From NCBI GenBank assembly GCA_029856375.1, contig JAHQWX010000164.1:1-5329 (forward strand): DNA of 5,329 bases. Reading direction: 5' to 3'. This DNA is from Promethearchaeia archaeon. Its GTDB lineage: Archaea > Asgardarchaeota > Lokiarchaeia > Sigyniarchaeales > SOKP01. The notes under the pieces were generated by a model. It did not search any database, was not told the origin of the DNA, and saw only the letters and a list, made by a program, of their open reading frames with translations. Position 1 is the first letter of the stretch; each line of letters begins with the position of its first letter. This document shows positions 1 through 5,329 of this stretch, one piece after another. The position numbers and the translations under genes were made by a program.

Positions 1-1
1 A

Positions 2-622
2 GCGGTTACAAGGGTACTTGCGCTAAAAGCGTCGCTGAACCTTCACAAAACTCGCGGAATCCCAATAAAAGGAGACAAGAAAAGGTATGTGAAGTGTAAA
101 GAGCACATGAACTGGTCGAACGAGTGCATTAAATCCTCCATCACTCTAGTGAAAAACGCGGAAAATTTAATACCCATTAGACCTGAAAAATACGAAAAGG
201 TTTTGTTGGTAAGAAAAGGAGACTTTGGGATTGTGACGAGAAAATTCAGGTCGATACTGAAGTCTAAAGGATTCGATGTCGATAAGTACAAAAAAGGCAT
301 AAAACAGAAGTTTAGAAATTACGACCTGATAATTTTTTTCATGAATGAAGCGATTTGGTTCACGAAAACGACGCTTAGGTTGGTTAATTTGGGAAAAGAC
401 GGAGGGATGATGAGGAGCGTTCACAACGAAGTCCCTACTATCTTTATATCGCTTGGCAATCCTTACCATCTCTACGAAATTCCTACGCTAAAAACCGTGA
501 TCAACTGCTACAATCCGATCAAGCGGACGCAAGAAATTTTAGTCGAGATGCTTTTGGGAAATTTACCTTTTAAAGGTGTAAGCCCAGTGGACGCGTTCTG
601 CGGGCTCGAAGACGCGAAATAA
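2..622 (+). CDS. Glycoside hydrolase family 3 (beta-N-acetylhexosaminidase-like), C-terminal part
   Basis: The frame is open from the first bases and ends at TAA 620-622, giving 206 visible codons; the true start lies upstream. An internal GTG at 89 could be mistaken for the start, but the residues before it (AVTRVLALKASLNL) match the helix that ends the GH3 barrel domain, so the gene is cut by the window edge. Next comes the typical GH3 junction (ESITLVKN-like: SSITLVKNAENLIPI, roughly visible residues 42-56), then an alpha/beta sandwich domain with the strands VLLVRKGDF, YDLIIFFMN and TIFISLGNPY. It ends with the family-like YNPIKRTQEILVEMLLGNLPFKGVSPV. The short C-terminal domain resembles two-domain beta-N-acetylglucosaminidases more than three-domain beta-glucosidases, so hydrolysis of amino-sugar glycosides is the likeliest role. 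The catalytic aspartate and the acid/base lie upstream and cannot be checked, and substrate is therefore inferred. The M28 peptidase gene follows after 52 bases. Confidence 0.85.
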   Translation, partial: AVTRVLALKASLNLHKTRGIPIKGDKKRYVKCKEHMNWSNECIKSSITLVKNAENLIPIRPEKYEKVLLVRKGDFGIVTRKFRSILKSKGFDVDKYKKGIKQKFRNYDLIIFFMNEAIWFTKTTLRLVNLGKDGGMMRSVHNEVPTIFISLGNPYHLYEIPTLKTVINCYNPIKRTQEILVEMLLGNLPFKGVSPVDAFCGLEDAK

Positions 623-635
623 GCGTAATCTTAAG

Positions 636-660
636 TTTGTATACTCTTAAGTATAATTAA
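636..660 (+). promoter_or_regulatory. Candidate TATA region with inverted repeat before the M28 gene
   Basis: The AT-rich gap between the GH3 stop and the M28 start holds two TATA-like stretches, about 636-643 (tttgtata) and 651-659 (gtataatta). A perfect 6-base inverted repeat, TATACT-ctta-AGTATA, occupies 640-655 and covers part of both. The hexamer CTTAAG occurs at 630-635 and again at 646-651. From the second box, transcription would start near 680-682, just before the ATG at 684; from the first, near 666. The archaeal promoter assignment is inferred from spacing, and the repeat could be an operator or chance in AT-rich DNA. Confidence 0.4.
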
Positions 661-667
661 AGAATAA

Positions 668-674
668 GGATGAG
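668..674 (+). promoter_or_regulatory. Possible ribosome binding site deciding the M28 start
   Basis: GGATGAG resembles the purine-rich archaeal Shine-Dalgarno GGTGA with one extra base. It abuts the ATG at 675, which is too close to work, but lies nine bases before the in-frame ATG at 684. This favours 684 as the true start of the peptidase. Confidence 0.35.
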
Positions 675-2255
675 ATGAAAATTATGAGTGCCGAAGAAAA
701 TAAAGGAACATCGAAGAAAAAAAGAAAAGATTTGACGGGAAAACTGCAAATAACGATACACAATTTAAAGAGCGTTCCAAAACTGATATCGATCCGGAAA
801 AAAGCGAAAAAAGTATTGCCAAACCTTCCAGATGCGGAAGTTATTGAATTACCAGATTCTGAAACCATGTTTAGTTGGATTGAAGACTTATGTAGTACGC
901 CTCATCGTCGACCGGGCACTCCAGAAGGACATCAGGCCGAAGACTACCTCGTAAAGAAGCTAAACGAATTAGGACTTGAAAATGTAACGAAAGATCCGAT
1001 TAACATCACAGTGTGGGACGCAACTAATTGGAAACTGTTAATTGAAGAGAATGGAACAACTCAAGAATTTCCGTGTTTTTATGTGCCTCGCACTGAATTT
1101 ACCGGACCAAAGGGCGTATCCGGAAAAATGATATATCTCGGAGAGGGAACTCCAAAGGACTTTAAAAAAGTTTCTCTAAAGGATAGAATCGTTGTCGTTG
1201 ATACGCTCCTTCCCGTATTGCCCTCGGGTATGATGGTAAAACTGAGTAAGGGCGGCTATTACTTATCAGATCCAGAAGATGTGTTTAAATGGGGTACGAA
1301 ACACGAATTGATTTTCGTACGGAAAAATTTTCCCCGCGAGAGAGAGAACGAACCCCCGAGTCCCCGTTCTGCTTACTTTAACGCCTTTAAAAATGGGGCT
1401 GCGGGAATGATCCTAATTCTTAAAAATCACCCAAGCAATACGAATTCTCATTATGGACCGTACGATCGAGTAATGAAACCTATGCCTGCGCTCTGGGTGG
1501 GACAATACGATGGAAATAAACTCAGAGAAATGGCAAAAAAAGAACTTAAAGCAACGATAATTTTGGAAGGAACTCAAAAACCAGGCGTTACCCATAATGT
1601 CTGGGGCTATTTACCAGGAATATCTGAAGAAACGCTGCTCATATCGTCTCATCACGACTCCCCATTTACTGGTGCCACGGAAGACGGGACTGGGATTTCT
1701 ATGGTGTTATCCCAAGCGTGGGCGTGGTCGCGAATCCCCAAGGAAAAAAGACCAAAAAGCCTTCTCTTTGTGTGCGATGCGGGACATTTCTACGAAGCAG
1801 TTGGTCCCGAATATTTCGTCAAACAACATCCAGAACTAATAGAAAAAACTCTCGTAAATGTCAACTTAGAACATTTAGCTGCAAAAGAAGTCGTAGATAA
1901 CGACGGAGAATTTGAGTTTACGGGAAGTTTAGCCATCACGCTTGCTTATATTACTGCAAATGAGTATCTCGTCTCAATTGCTATGAAAACTCTTGATAAA
2001 AACAAACCTAAGCAGGTTTGCGCCGTTCCTTTTAATTTAACAGGTTCAGTCGCGCCGGGAGATGGGGGAAGATACTATCAGTTCGGCGGTATGAATGTAA
2101 TTAACATGATTTCAATGCCGTACTATCTTTTAACCGCAGAAGACACTCTAGATAAAGTGGATAAGAACGAACTCAGCGTTTTTGCTCGGACTGCATCTGA
2201 TATTATCGGTACATTGATGTCGATAGATAAGGAAAAGTTGACTTTTATGAGATAA
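675..2255 (+). CDS. M28-family metallopeptidase-like protein with inserted PA domain
   Basis: The 526-residue protein has no signal peptide or membrane helix; its lysine-rich start (SKKKRKD) suggests a cytosolic location. Residues 66-105 carry the typical aminopeptidase opening (HRRPGTPEG followed by an A-x-D-Y-L-x-x-x-L helix). Residues about 140-300 look like a protease-associated (PA) domain (GKMIYLG, DRIVVVD, AFKNGAAGMILIL, MPALWVG). The catalytic core follows from about 305: NVWGYLPG, SSHHDS (His326, Asp328), ATEDGTG (Asp337) and NLEHLA (Glu399) match the M28 H-x-D, bridging Asp and third-ligand positions. Two standard elements differ. The Glu-Glu pair is replaced by DAGHFYEAVG (His371, Glu374), and the last His of an H-T-x-E-D-T motif is Leu486 in LLTAEDT. 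The family normally removes N-terminal amino acids with two zinc ions; activity here is uncertain. ATG 684 (MSAEENK) is a credible alternative start. The MFS gene follows after 37 bases. Confidence 0.85.
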   Translation: MKIMSAEENKGTSKKKRKDLTGKLQITIHNLKSVPKLISIRKKAKKVLPNLPDAEVIELPDSETMFSWIEDLCSTPHRRPGTPEGHQAEDYLVKKLNELGLENVTKDPINITVWDATNWKLLIEENGTTQEFPCFYVPRTEFTGPKGVSGKMIYLGEGTPKDFKKVSLKDRIVVVDTLLPVLPSGMMVKLSKGGYYLSDPEDVFKWGTKHELIFVRKNFPRERENEPPSPRSAYFNAFKNGAAGMILILKNHPSNTNSHYGPYDRVMKPMPALWVGQYDGNKLREMAKKELKATIILEGTQKPGVTHNVWGYLPGISEETLLISSHHDSPFTGATEDGTGISMVLSQAWAWSRIPKEKRPKSLLFVCDAGHFYEAVGPEYFVKQHPELIEKTLVNVNLEHLAAKEVVDNDGEFEFTGSLAITLAYITANEYLVSIAMKTLDKNKPKQVCAVPFNLTGSVAPGDGGRYYQFGGMNVINMISMPYYLLTAEDTLDKVDKNELSVFARTASDIIGTLMSIDKEKLTFMR

Positions 2256-2257
2256 GA

Positions 2258-2265
2258 TTTAATTA
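2258..2265 (+). promoter_or_regulatory. Candidate TATA box for the MFS gene
   Basis: TTTAATTA lies about 31 bases before the ATG at 2293, which predicts transcription starting near 2287-2289 and a leader of only a few bases. It sits inside an imperfect repeat setting: GATAA at 2251-2255 mirrors TTATC at 2263-2267, and AGATTTA occurs at both 2255-2261 and 2268-2274. No convincing Shine-Dalgarno precedes 2293 (only GGTT at 2282-2285), consistent with a nearly leaderless message. Read-through from the M28 gene is equally possible. Confidence 0.35.
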
Positions 2266-2292
2266 TCAGATTTATCGCTGTGGTTATAAAAA

Positions 2293-3540
2293 ATGAAAGC
2301 GGATCGCTCTTTTATTCTTATTTTACTGCTAACTTTCTATTCCGGCGCTTTAATTACAGTTTTATCTCCAATGGCAATAGATATCGAACAAGCAATCCCC
2401 CAAATCACCCAATCTGATGTGAATTTTGTAGTTTCAGTTTTTCTTATAGTGGGTGCCTCCTCTTCTCTCATTTGGGCAATATTAATCGAAAGGTTTTCTG
2501 CTAAAAAGATTCTGGTCGTTACAACGCTGGAATGGGCAATATTCGAATTTTTTACCATGTTTTCCACTAATTTATATTCTCTACTCTTTTTTCAATTCTT
2601 TGCGGCTATAGGTTTTGGTGCGATCGTACCGTTTAGTTATTCATTAATAACGGAATTATTCGAACCAGAAAAGAGAGGCAAAGCCTTTGGACTAAAAGAA
2701 ACCGTTTTTGTTGTTGGATATGGTGCTAGCTATATTCTCTCCGGATTTTTAGTTGGTATATTTCCATGGTTTATGCCTCTAATTATCATATCAATGGGGG
2801 GGTTTTCCCTAGCTTTTCTATTAGCCTTTTCTAAAGAACCTGCTAGTTCTAAATCTAATTCCAATTCAAAGAATCTAGAGATAGATGCTAAAAAATGGCT
2901 GAACGTAAGGGATCTGCGACAAATTGCCGTTAATAAATCTAACATTTTAATTTTGATGTTTTATTTTCTAACGTGGATCGGTAATGGAGCAATCGCTCAA
3001 TGTTTCACAACTTTCTTGCGTAACGATTACGGATTATCTCCAGAAATCGCTACGGTCTTTTTAATTATTGTATTTTGCGGGCAAATCCCAAGTGGAATTA
3101 TTTTTGGCAATCTTGCTGATAAATGGTATAAAAAGGATAAAAACGGAAGAATAAAAATTCTTTTCTTGTGTCTCGTTTGCGGCACAATTCTAAATAGCGT
3201 TGCGTTTACTTTGGTATTTTCGATGTCCAATCTCGGTTTAATCGTTTTTTTCGTTGTTTTTACCTGCGGTGGTTCAACTTTTTTAAATTCCCTCGATCCA
3301 TTAACGCAAACTGCCATAGGCGATATAAATCCATCTCGTCTCAGATCAACCTCCTTTGCGATATGTGATTGCTGCAAAATTTATGGAAGAAGTTTAAGTA
3401 TTTTACTTATAGTGAACTTTTTTAACTATTTTAACAGCCAATATAGACCGGGATATATCATATTGTCAATTTTAACACTGATTTTCTCAACTCTCTTAAT
3501 TCCTTTAATGAAATCTTATCCCAATAATGTTATATCTTAA
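2293..3540 (+). CDS. Major facilitator superfamily (MFS) transporter
   Basis: The 415-residue protein has the length and pattern of a 12-helix MFS permease: helices at about 7-29, 43-64, 73-91, 96-120, 137-157 and 159-179, a polar central loop (about 180-215, SSKSNSNSKN), then 217-240, 252-273, 287-308, 313-335, 355-380 and 386-406. Family motifs are visible: a motif-A-like loop after helix 2 (IERFSAKKI) and its clearer repeat after helix 8 (FGNLADKWYKKDKNGR), plus PEKRGKAFGLKET between helices 4 and 5 and a matching SRLRSTSFAI in the second half. The protein should sit in the cytoplasmic membrane and move a small solute by a secondary mechanism. The substrate cannot be told; placement after GH3 and M28 genes makes a sugar, amino acid or peptide reasonable. 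A cysteine cluster CDCCK at 358-362 in or near helix 11 is unusual. ATG 2293 is the first start after the M28 stop and begins just before helix 1. Confidence 0.88.
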   Translation: MKADRSFILILLLTFYSGALITVLSPMAIDIEQAIPQITQSDVNFVVSVFLIVGASSSLIWAILIERFSAKKILVVTTLEWAIFEFFTMFSTNLYSLLFFQFFAAIGFGAIVPFSYSLITELFEPEKRGKAFGLKETVFVVGYGASYILSGFLVGIFPWFMPLIIISMGGFSLAFLLAFSKEPASSKSNSNSKNLEIDAKKWLNVRDLRQIAVNKSNILILMFYFLTWIGNGAIAQCFTTFLRNDYGLSPEIATVFLIIVFCGQIPSGIIFGNLADKWYKKDKNGRIKILFLCLVCGTILNSVAFTLVFSMSNLGLIVFFVVFTCGGSTFLNSLDPLTQTAIGDINPSRLRSTSFAICDCCKIYGRSLSILLIVNFFNYFNSQYRPGYIILSILTLIFSTLLIPLMKSYPNNVIS

Positions 3541-3565
3541 AATAAACACGATTTCTATTGGGATT

Positions 3566-3580
3566 TAAAACATTTAAATA
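3566..3580 (+). promoter_or_regulatory. Strong archaeal-type BRE/TATA element
   Basis: TAAAACATTTAAATA combines a purine/A-rich BRE-like stretch with the TATA box TTTAAATA at 3573-3580, one of the best such matches in the window. Transcription would start near 3600-3604, giving the redox-protein gene a leader of about 55 bases that contains the inverted repeat at 3610-3629. No ORF of any length begins at the predicted start (ATG at 3605 is followed at once by TAA). Confidence 0.5.
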
Positions 3581-3609
3581 TGCCTTTAACGCTTACTTAA
3601 TGTAATGTA

Positions 3610-3629
3610 AATCGAAGACAAATTCGATT
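3610..3629 (+). repeat. Inverted repeat AATCGAA-N6-TTCGATT, possible operator
   Basis: Two perfect 7-base arms (3610-3616 and 3623-3629) are separated by six bases. The repeat ends one base before the TATA-like gatatatt at 3631-3638 and lies downstream of the stronger TATA box at 3573-3580. A DNA-binding dimer here could block either promoter; in RNA from the upstream promoter it could form a short weak hairpin. Function is inferred from position and symmetry only. Confidence 0.35.
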
Positions 3630-3630
3630 C

Positions 3631-3638
3631 GATATATT
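3631..3638 (+). promoter_or_regulatory. Second TATA-like box before the redox-protein gene
   Basis: GATATATT would place a transcription start near 3659-3661, slightly inside the GTG at 3656 and a few bases before an in-frame TTG at 3665. It therefore fits a nearly leaderless message only if translation starts at 3665, and otherwise is a poorer fit than the box at 3573-3580. Confidence 0.3.
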
Positions 3639-3655
3639 GTAAATTCTATGTCGTA

Positions 3656-4195
3656 GTGAATGAATTGAATCCCTCTAAAGAAGATTTTAATAAGCGCTTC
3701 GAACAAAAACTCGTAGAATTAAAGGAGACTTTACCTCCATTAGGTAAAAATATTGGAAACAGTTGCGCTGCTGATACTTTGAACAGTATCGCAGAAGTGT
3801 TGAATTTAAAGGATATACCTGATTTCTACTTAAACAATATGGCCGTTCCTTATAGCGGTTTTGGTCAATTTAAGGGGAAAGAAGGATGGAAAGGTCCGTG
3901 TGGGGCTGTTTCAGCGTCTATGGCCGCAATTGGTATCATAATGGGTGGGAAAGACAAAATAAAAGATTTTGACGTGCCAAAAGTATACGGGAAAGCCGTA
4001 AGATTCGCTAAAAAGTTCGAAGACGAATTTGGTTCCGTAATGTGCGAGGAACTTTGCGGATTTGATTTAAGTACCGATGTTAAGCAATACGTGAAAGTTA
4101 GAGCTTGGGAAAATAAATGCTGTAATTTTATTCTCTTTGCCGTCGAAAATGTCTGGAAGTTAACCCGTAAAGAACTTAGGCAGCACTGGGATTAA
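3656..4195 (+). CDS. C_GCAxxG_C_C family (putative redox-active) protein
   Basis: The 179-residue soluble protein carries the cysteine pattern of the C_GCAxxG_C_C family: Cys37 in NSCAADTLNSIAEVL, Cys82 in GPCGAVSAS, Cys130 and Cys134 in VMCEELCG, and the pair Cys155-Cys156 in NKCC. The glycine-rich Cys loop followed by a small-residue helix, and the C-x-E-L-x-G element, are diagnostic. Members are thought to use these cysteines for redox or metal chemistry, but no reaction is established. Compared with the usual short family form, this one has an extra N-terminal charged segment (residues 1-30) and a longer C-terminal tail. The GTG start is the only common start codon upstream of the motif region apart from TTG at 3665; the frame stays open back to TAA at 3608 without an ATG. 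No Shine-Dalgarno is visible. The gene stands alone between two promoter-bearing gaps. Confidence 0.75.
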   Translation: MNELNPSKEDFNKRFEQKLVELKETLPPLGKNIGNSCAADTLNSIAEVLNLKDIPDFYLNNMAVPYSGFGQFKGKEGWKGPCGAVSASMAAIGIIMGGKDKIKDFDVPKVYGKAVRFAKKFEDEFGSVMCEELCGFDLSTDVKQYVKVRAWENKCCNFILFAVENVWKLTRKELRQHWD

Positions 4196-4235
4196 AAATT
4201 TTCATATAATGCCTACTCCTATAATCCTATTCTTC

Positions 4236-4251
4236 AAGTTTAAATAAACTT
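4236..4251 (+). promoter_or_regulatory. Palindromic TATA box of the last gene
   Basis: AAGTTTA-AA-TAAACTT is a perfect 7-base inverted repeat, and its centre contains the TATA box TTTAAATA (4239-4246). The box centre is about 27 bases before ATG 4270, the spacing expected for a leaderless archaeal gene whose transcription begins at the start codon. The symmetry suggests that a regulator dimer could compete with TATA-binding protein. Confidence 0.5.
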
Positions 4252-4252
4252 A

Positions 4253-4269
4253 AGTTGAAGTATTCAACT
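4253..4269 (+). repeat. Inverted repeat abutting the start codon, possible operator
   Basis: AGTTGAA-gta-TTCAACT is a perfect 7-base inverted repeat ending directly before ATG 4270. It lies between the TATA box and the predicted transcription start, a common repressor position in archaea. Its half-site resembles that of the palindrome at 4236-4251, and the join between them forms the 10-base palindrome AACTTAAGTT (4247-4256). Confidence 0.4.
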
Positions 4270-5329
4270 ATGATAAATTATTTCTTTTTCTTGTTTGCTT
4301 TCTTAAGCAGCATGGGAATAATAAATATCGCGCAAATTCTAACGACTAACTTAATTCTCGTCGCGTCGTGCCGAGCGTTGCTGATAATATCGTTCGTTCT
4401 AAACTATCGCAAGGATTACGAGAGCGAGTTGGGAGATGGTCAGGAAATTTTCACGAGAAGAGAAACGATTTACTACGCGCTGAAGCAAGCCGTAGTGGTG
4501 CTGATTGGAATTCTCTACTTTCCGCTCTCAGTGTTGGTTGCGTTTTATTCGCTGTTGATGAGCGGGGGGTATTTTAAAAGCTTAGGCGAAAAGAAAAGGT
4601 CTAAGGCTTTAGGGATTTTCGGAATGTGCCTTTTAATTCTAAGTCCGCTTCTCGGAATAGTCTATTTTTTTTATATGAACGACCTTCTATCGCTAACGCT
4701 ATTGGGATTAATCCTGATTTTCTTCTTTAATTACGGTTTAAAGAGAACCTCCGTATCGTTGTTGAAATTGTTTGAGAAGTACAGCAAAAGGCGCTTGAAC
4801 AACCGACCCGTCGCGAGGTTTTCCATCGTGGCGATTTTAATTGCGTTCCCGTCCACAATCCTATTTGGTAGCGTAGTCACCACACCTCAAAAACTAACTT
4901 ATTTGATCGAGATGGAAGATGGAGCGAAACTCTCAACGGATGTGTATTTCGCCCCGCTCTCTTTCGGAGCACCGCGCCCCGTCATCTTTGTTAGAACGCC
5001 TTACGGTAAAGATTGGAGCGCTGCGCTGTTCGGAACCATGTTGTATCTCTCTCAAGATTATCACTTCGTAATTCAAGACATTCGCGGGACTCACAATTCT
5101 TCTAATCCCGATAAATTCCTGATTCTATACATCATGGGGTATAAAGACGGCGTGAAGTCCATAGAATGGATTTTAAATCAGAGCTGGTGCAACGGGAAAA
5201 TTGCCATGTTTGGAGGGTCGGGCCTATGCATGCCGGAGTATCATGTGGCGGGAATGAATCCCGAAGGTCTCGTGGCGCAATCGCTGGTGATAGGAACACC
5301 CGATTTGTACAAAACATCGATATTCCAAG
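4270..5329 (+). CDS. Polytopic membrane protein fused to a CocE/NonD (S15-type) hydrolase, 3' end missing
   Basis: The frame is open from ATG 4270 to the window edge: 353 codons with no stop. Residues 1-205 hold five or six membrane helices (about 3-24, 26-46, 71-97, 113-136, 138-157, 183-203) separated by charged loops, notably KSLGEKKRSK and KLFEKYSKRRLNNRPVAR. From about 212 a CocE/NonD or X-Pro dipeptidyl-peptidase-type alpha/beta hydrolase begins: MEDGAKLSTDVYF, FVRTPYGKDW (Tyr245 at the place of the oxyanion tyrosine), IQDIRG, KDGVKSIEWILNQSWCNGKIAMFGGSG with the nucleophile Ser317. The acid and histidine should lie beyond the window. Family members cleave esters, acyl groups or peptides. 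By the positive-inside rule the basic loop at 158-182 is cytosolic, putting the catalytic domain outside the cell; this is inference. A TTG at 4255 is an alternative start, but the TATA spacing favours 4270 and a leaderless message. The first residues are very Phe-rich. Confidence 0.85.
   Translation, partial: MINYFFFLFAFLSSMGIINIAQILTTNLILVASCRALLIISFVLNYRKDYESELGDGQEIFTRRETIYYALKQAVVVLIGILYFPLSVLVAFYSLLMSGGYFKSLGEKKRSKALGIFGMCLLILSPLLGIVYFFYMNDLLSLTLLGLILIFFFNYGLKRTSVSLLKLFEKYSKRRLNNRPVARFSIVAILIAFPSTILFGSVVTTPQKLTYLIEMEDGAKLSTDVYFAPLSFGAPRPVIFVRTPYGKDWSAALFGTMLYLSQDYHFVIQDIRGTHNSSNPDKFLILYIMGYKDGVKSIEWILNQSWCNGKIAMFGGSGLCMPEYHVAGMNPEGLVAQSLVIGTPDLYKTSIFQ

Noticed and set aside
89..622. GTG at 89 as the start of a stand-alone 177-residue protein
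   Set aside because: The same frame is open to the window edge, and the upstream residues (AVTRVLALKASLNL) match GH3 proteins, so this is an internal codon of a truncated gene.
1597..1900. Two overlapping + strand frames inside the M28 gene
   Set aside because: They are alternative-frame readings of the well-supported peptidase core and have no family resemblance.
2251..2276. GATAA/TTATC inverted repeat and AGATTTA direct repeat as an operator
   Set aside because: The arms are five bases, partly within the M28 stop codon, and very AT-rich, so they are likely to occur by chance; noted only with the TATA candidate.
3027..3377. 116-residue open frame on the minus strand
   Set aside because: It lies wholly inside the MFS gene, shows no recognisable domain and has no promoter signal; it is an antisense shadow. 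The minus-strand frames at 43-300, 167-469, 647-868, 1413-1595, 2337-2567, 2730-2945 and 5132-5317 are the same.
4196..4235. Terminator after the redox-protein gene
   Set aside because: TTAAAAATTTTC after the stop has only a four-base T run and no stable hairpin; neither a bacterial-type nor a clear archaeal U-tract terminator can be supported. The gap after 3540 is no better.
4368..4577. 69-residue + strand frame
   Set aside because: It overlaps, in another frame, the N-terminal membrane region of the gene starting at 4270, whose helix pattern and downstream hydrolase motifs make that frame the real one.
1..5329. CRISPR array, tRNA or rRNA gene, insertion sequence, toxin-antitoxin pair
   Set aside because: No regularly spaced repeats, cloverleaf-like segments, transposase motifs, terminal repeats or small gene pairs were seen on either strand.

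Overview
The window is an AT-rich stretch with five protein-coding genes, all on the + strand and packed with short gaps of about 37 to 115 bases. The control signals look archaeal. TATA-like boxes lie roughly 25-30 bases before start codons, Shine-Dalgarno motifs are mostly absent, and at least one start (4270) sits where transcription would be expected to begin. Mixed AGA/AGG and CGN arginine codons, many ATA isoleucine codons and families common in uncultivated archaea fit a mesophilic or moderately thermophilic archaeon, possibly an Asgard or related lineage. That placement is an inference with low confidence.

Layout: (1) bases 2-622 hold the C-terminal third or so of a glycoside hydrolase family 3 enzyme that begins before the window. 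(2) 675-2255 (start possibly 684) is a cytosolic M28-type peptidase with an inserted PA domain and an unusual metal site. (3) 2293-3540 is a 12-helix major facilitator superfamily transporter. (4) 3656-4195 is a small cysteine-motif protein of the C_GCAxxG_C_C redox family with a GTG start. (5) 4270 to the end of the window is an uninterrupted reading frame that lacks its stop. It encodes a membrane protein with five or six helices fused to the start of a CocE/NonD (peptidase S15-type) alpha/beta hydrolase, and it is easy to miss because it runs off the edge.

Four of the genes (GH3, M28, MFS and the S15-type hydrolase) can be read as a loose scavenging neighbourhood: sugar cleavage, peptide cleavage, small-molecule transport, and a surface-facing ester or peptide hydrolase. 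Nothing in the sequence proves a shared pathway, and each gap carries its own candidate promoter, so the genes may be transcribed separately.

The most interesting non-coding signals are inverted repeats at the promoters. The clearest is a pair of tandem palindromes built from AAGTT(T/G)A half-sites that covers the TATA box and start region of the last gene (4236-4270). I found no RNA gene, CRISPR array, insertion sequence or complete novel system.
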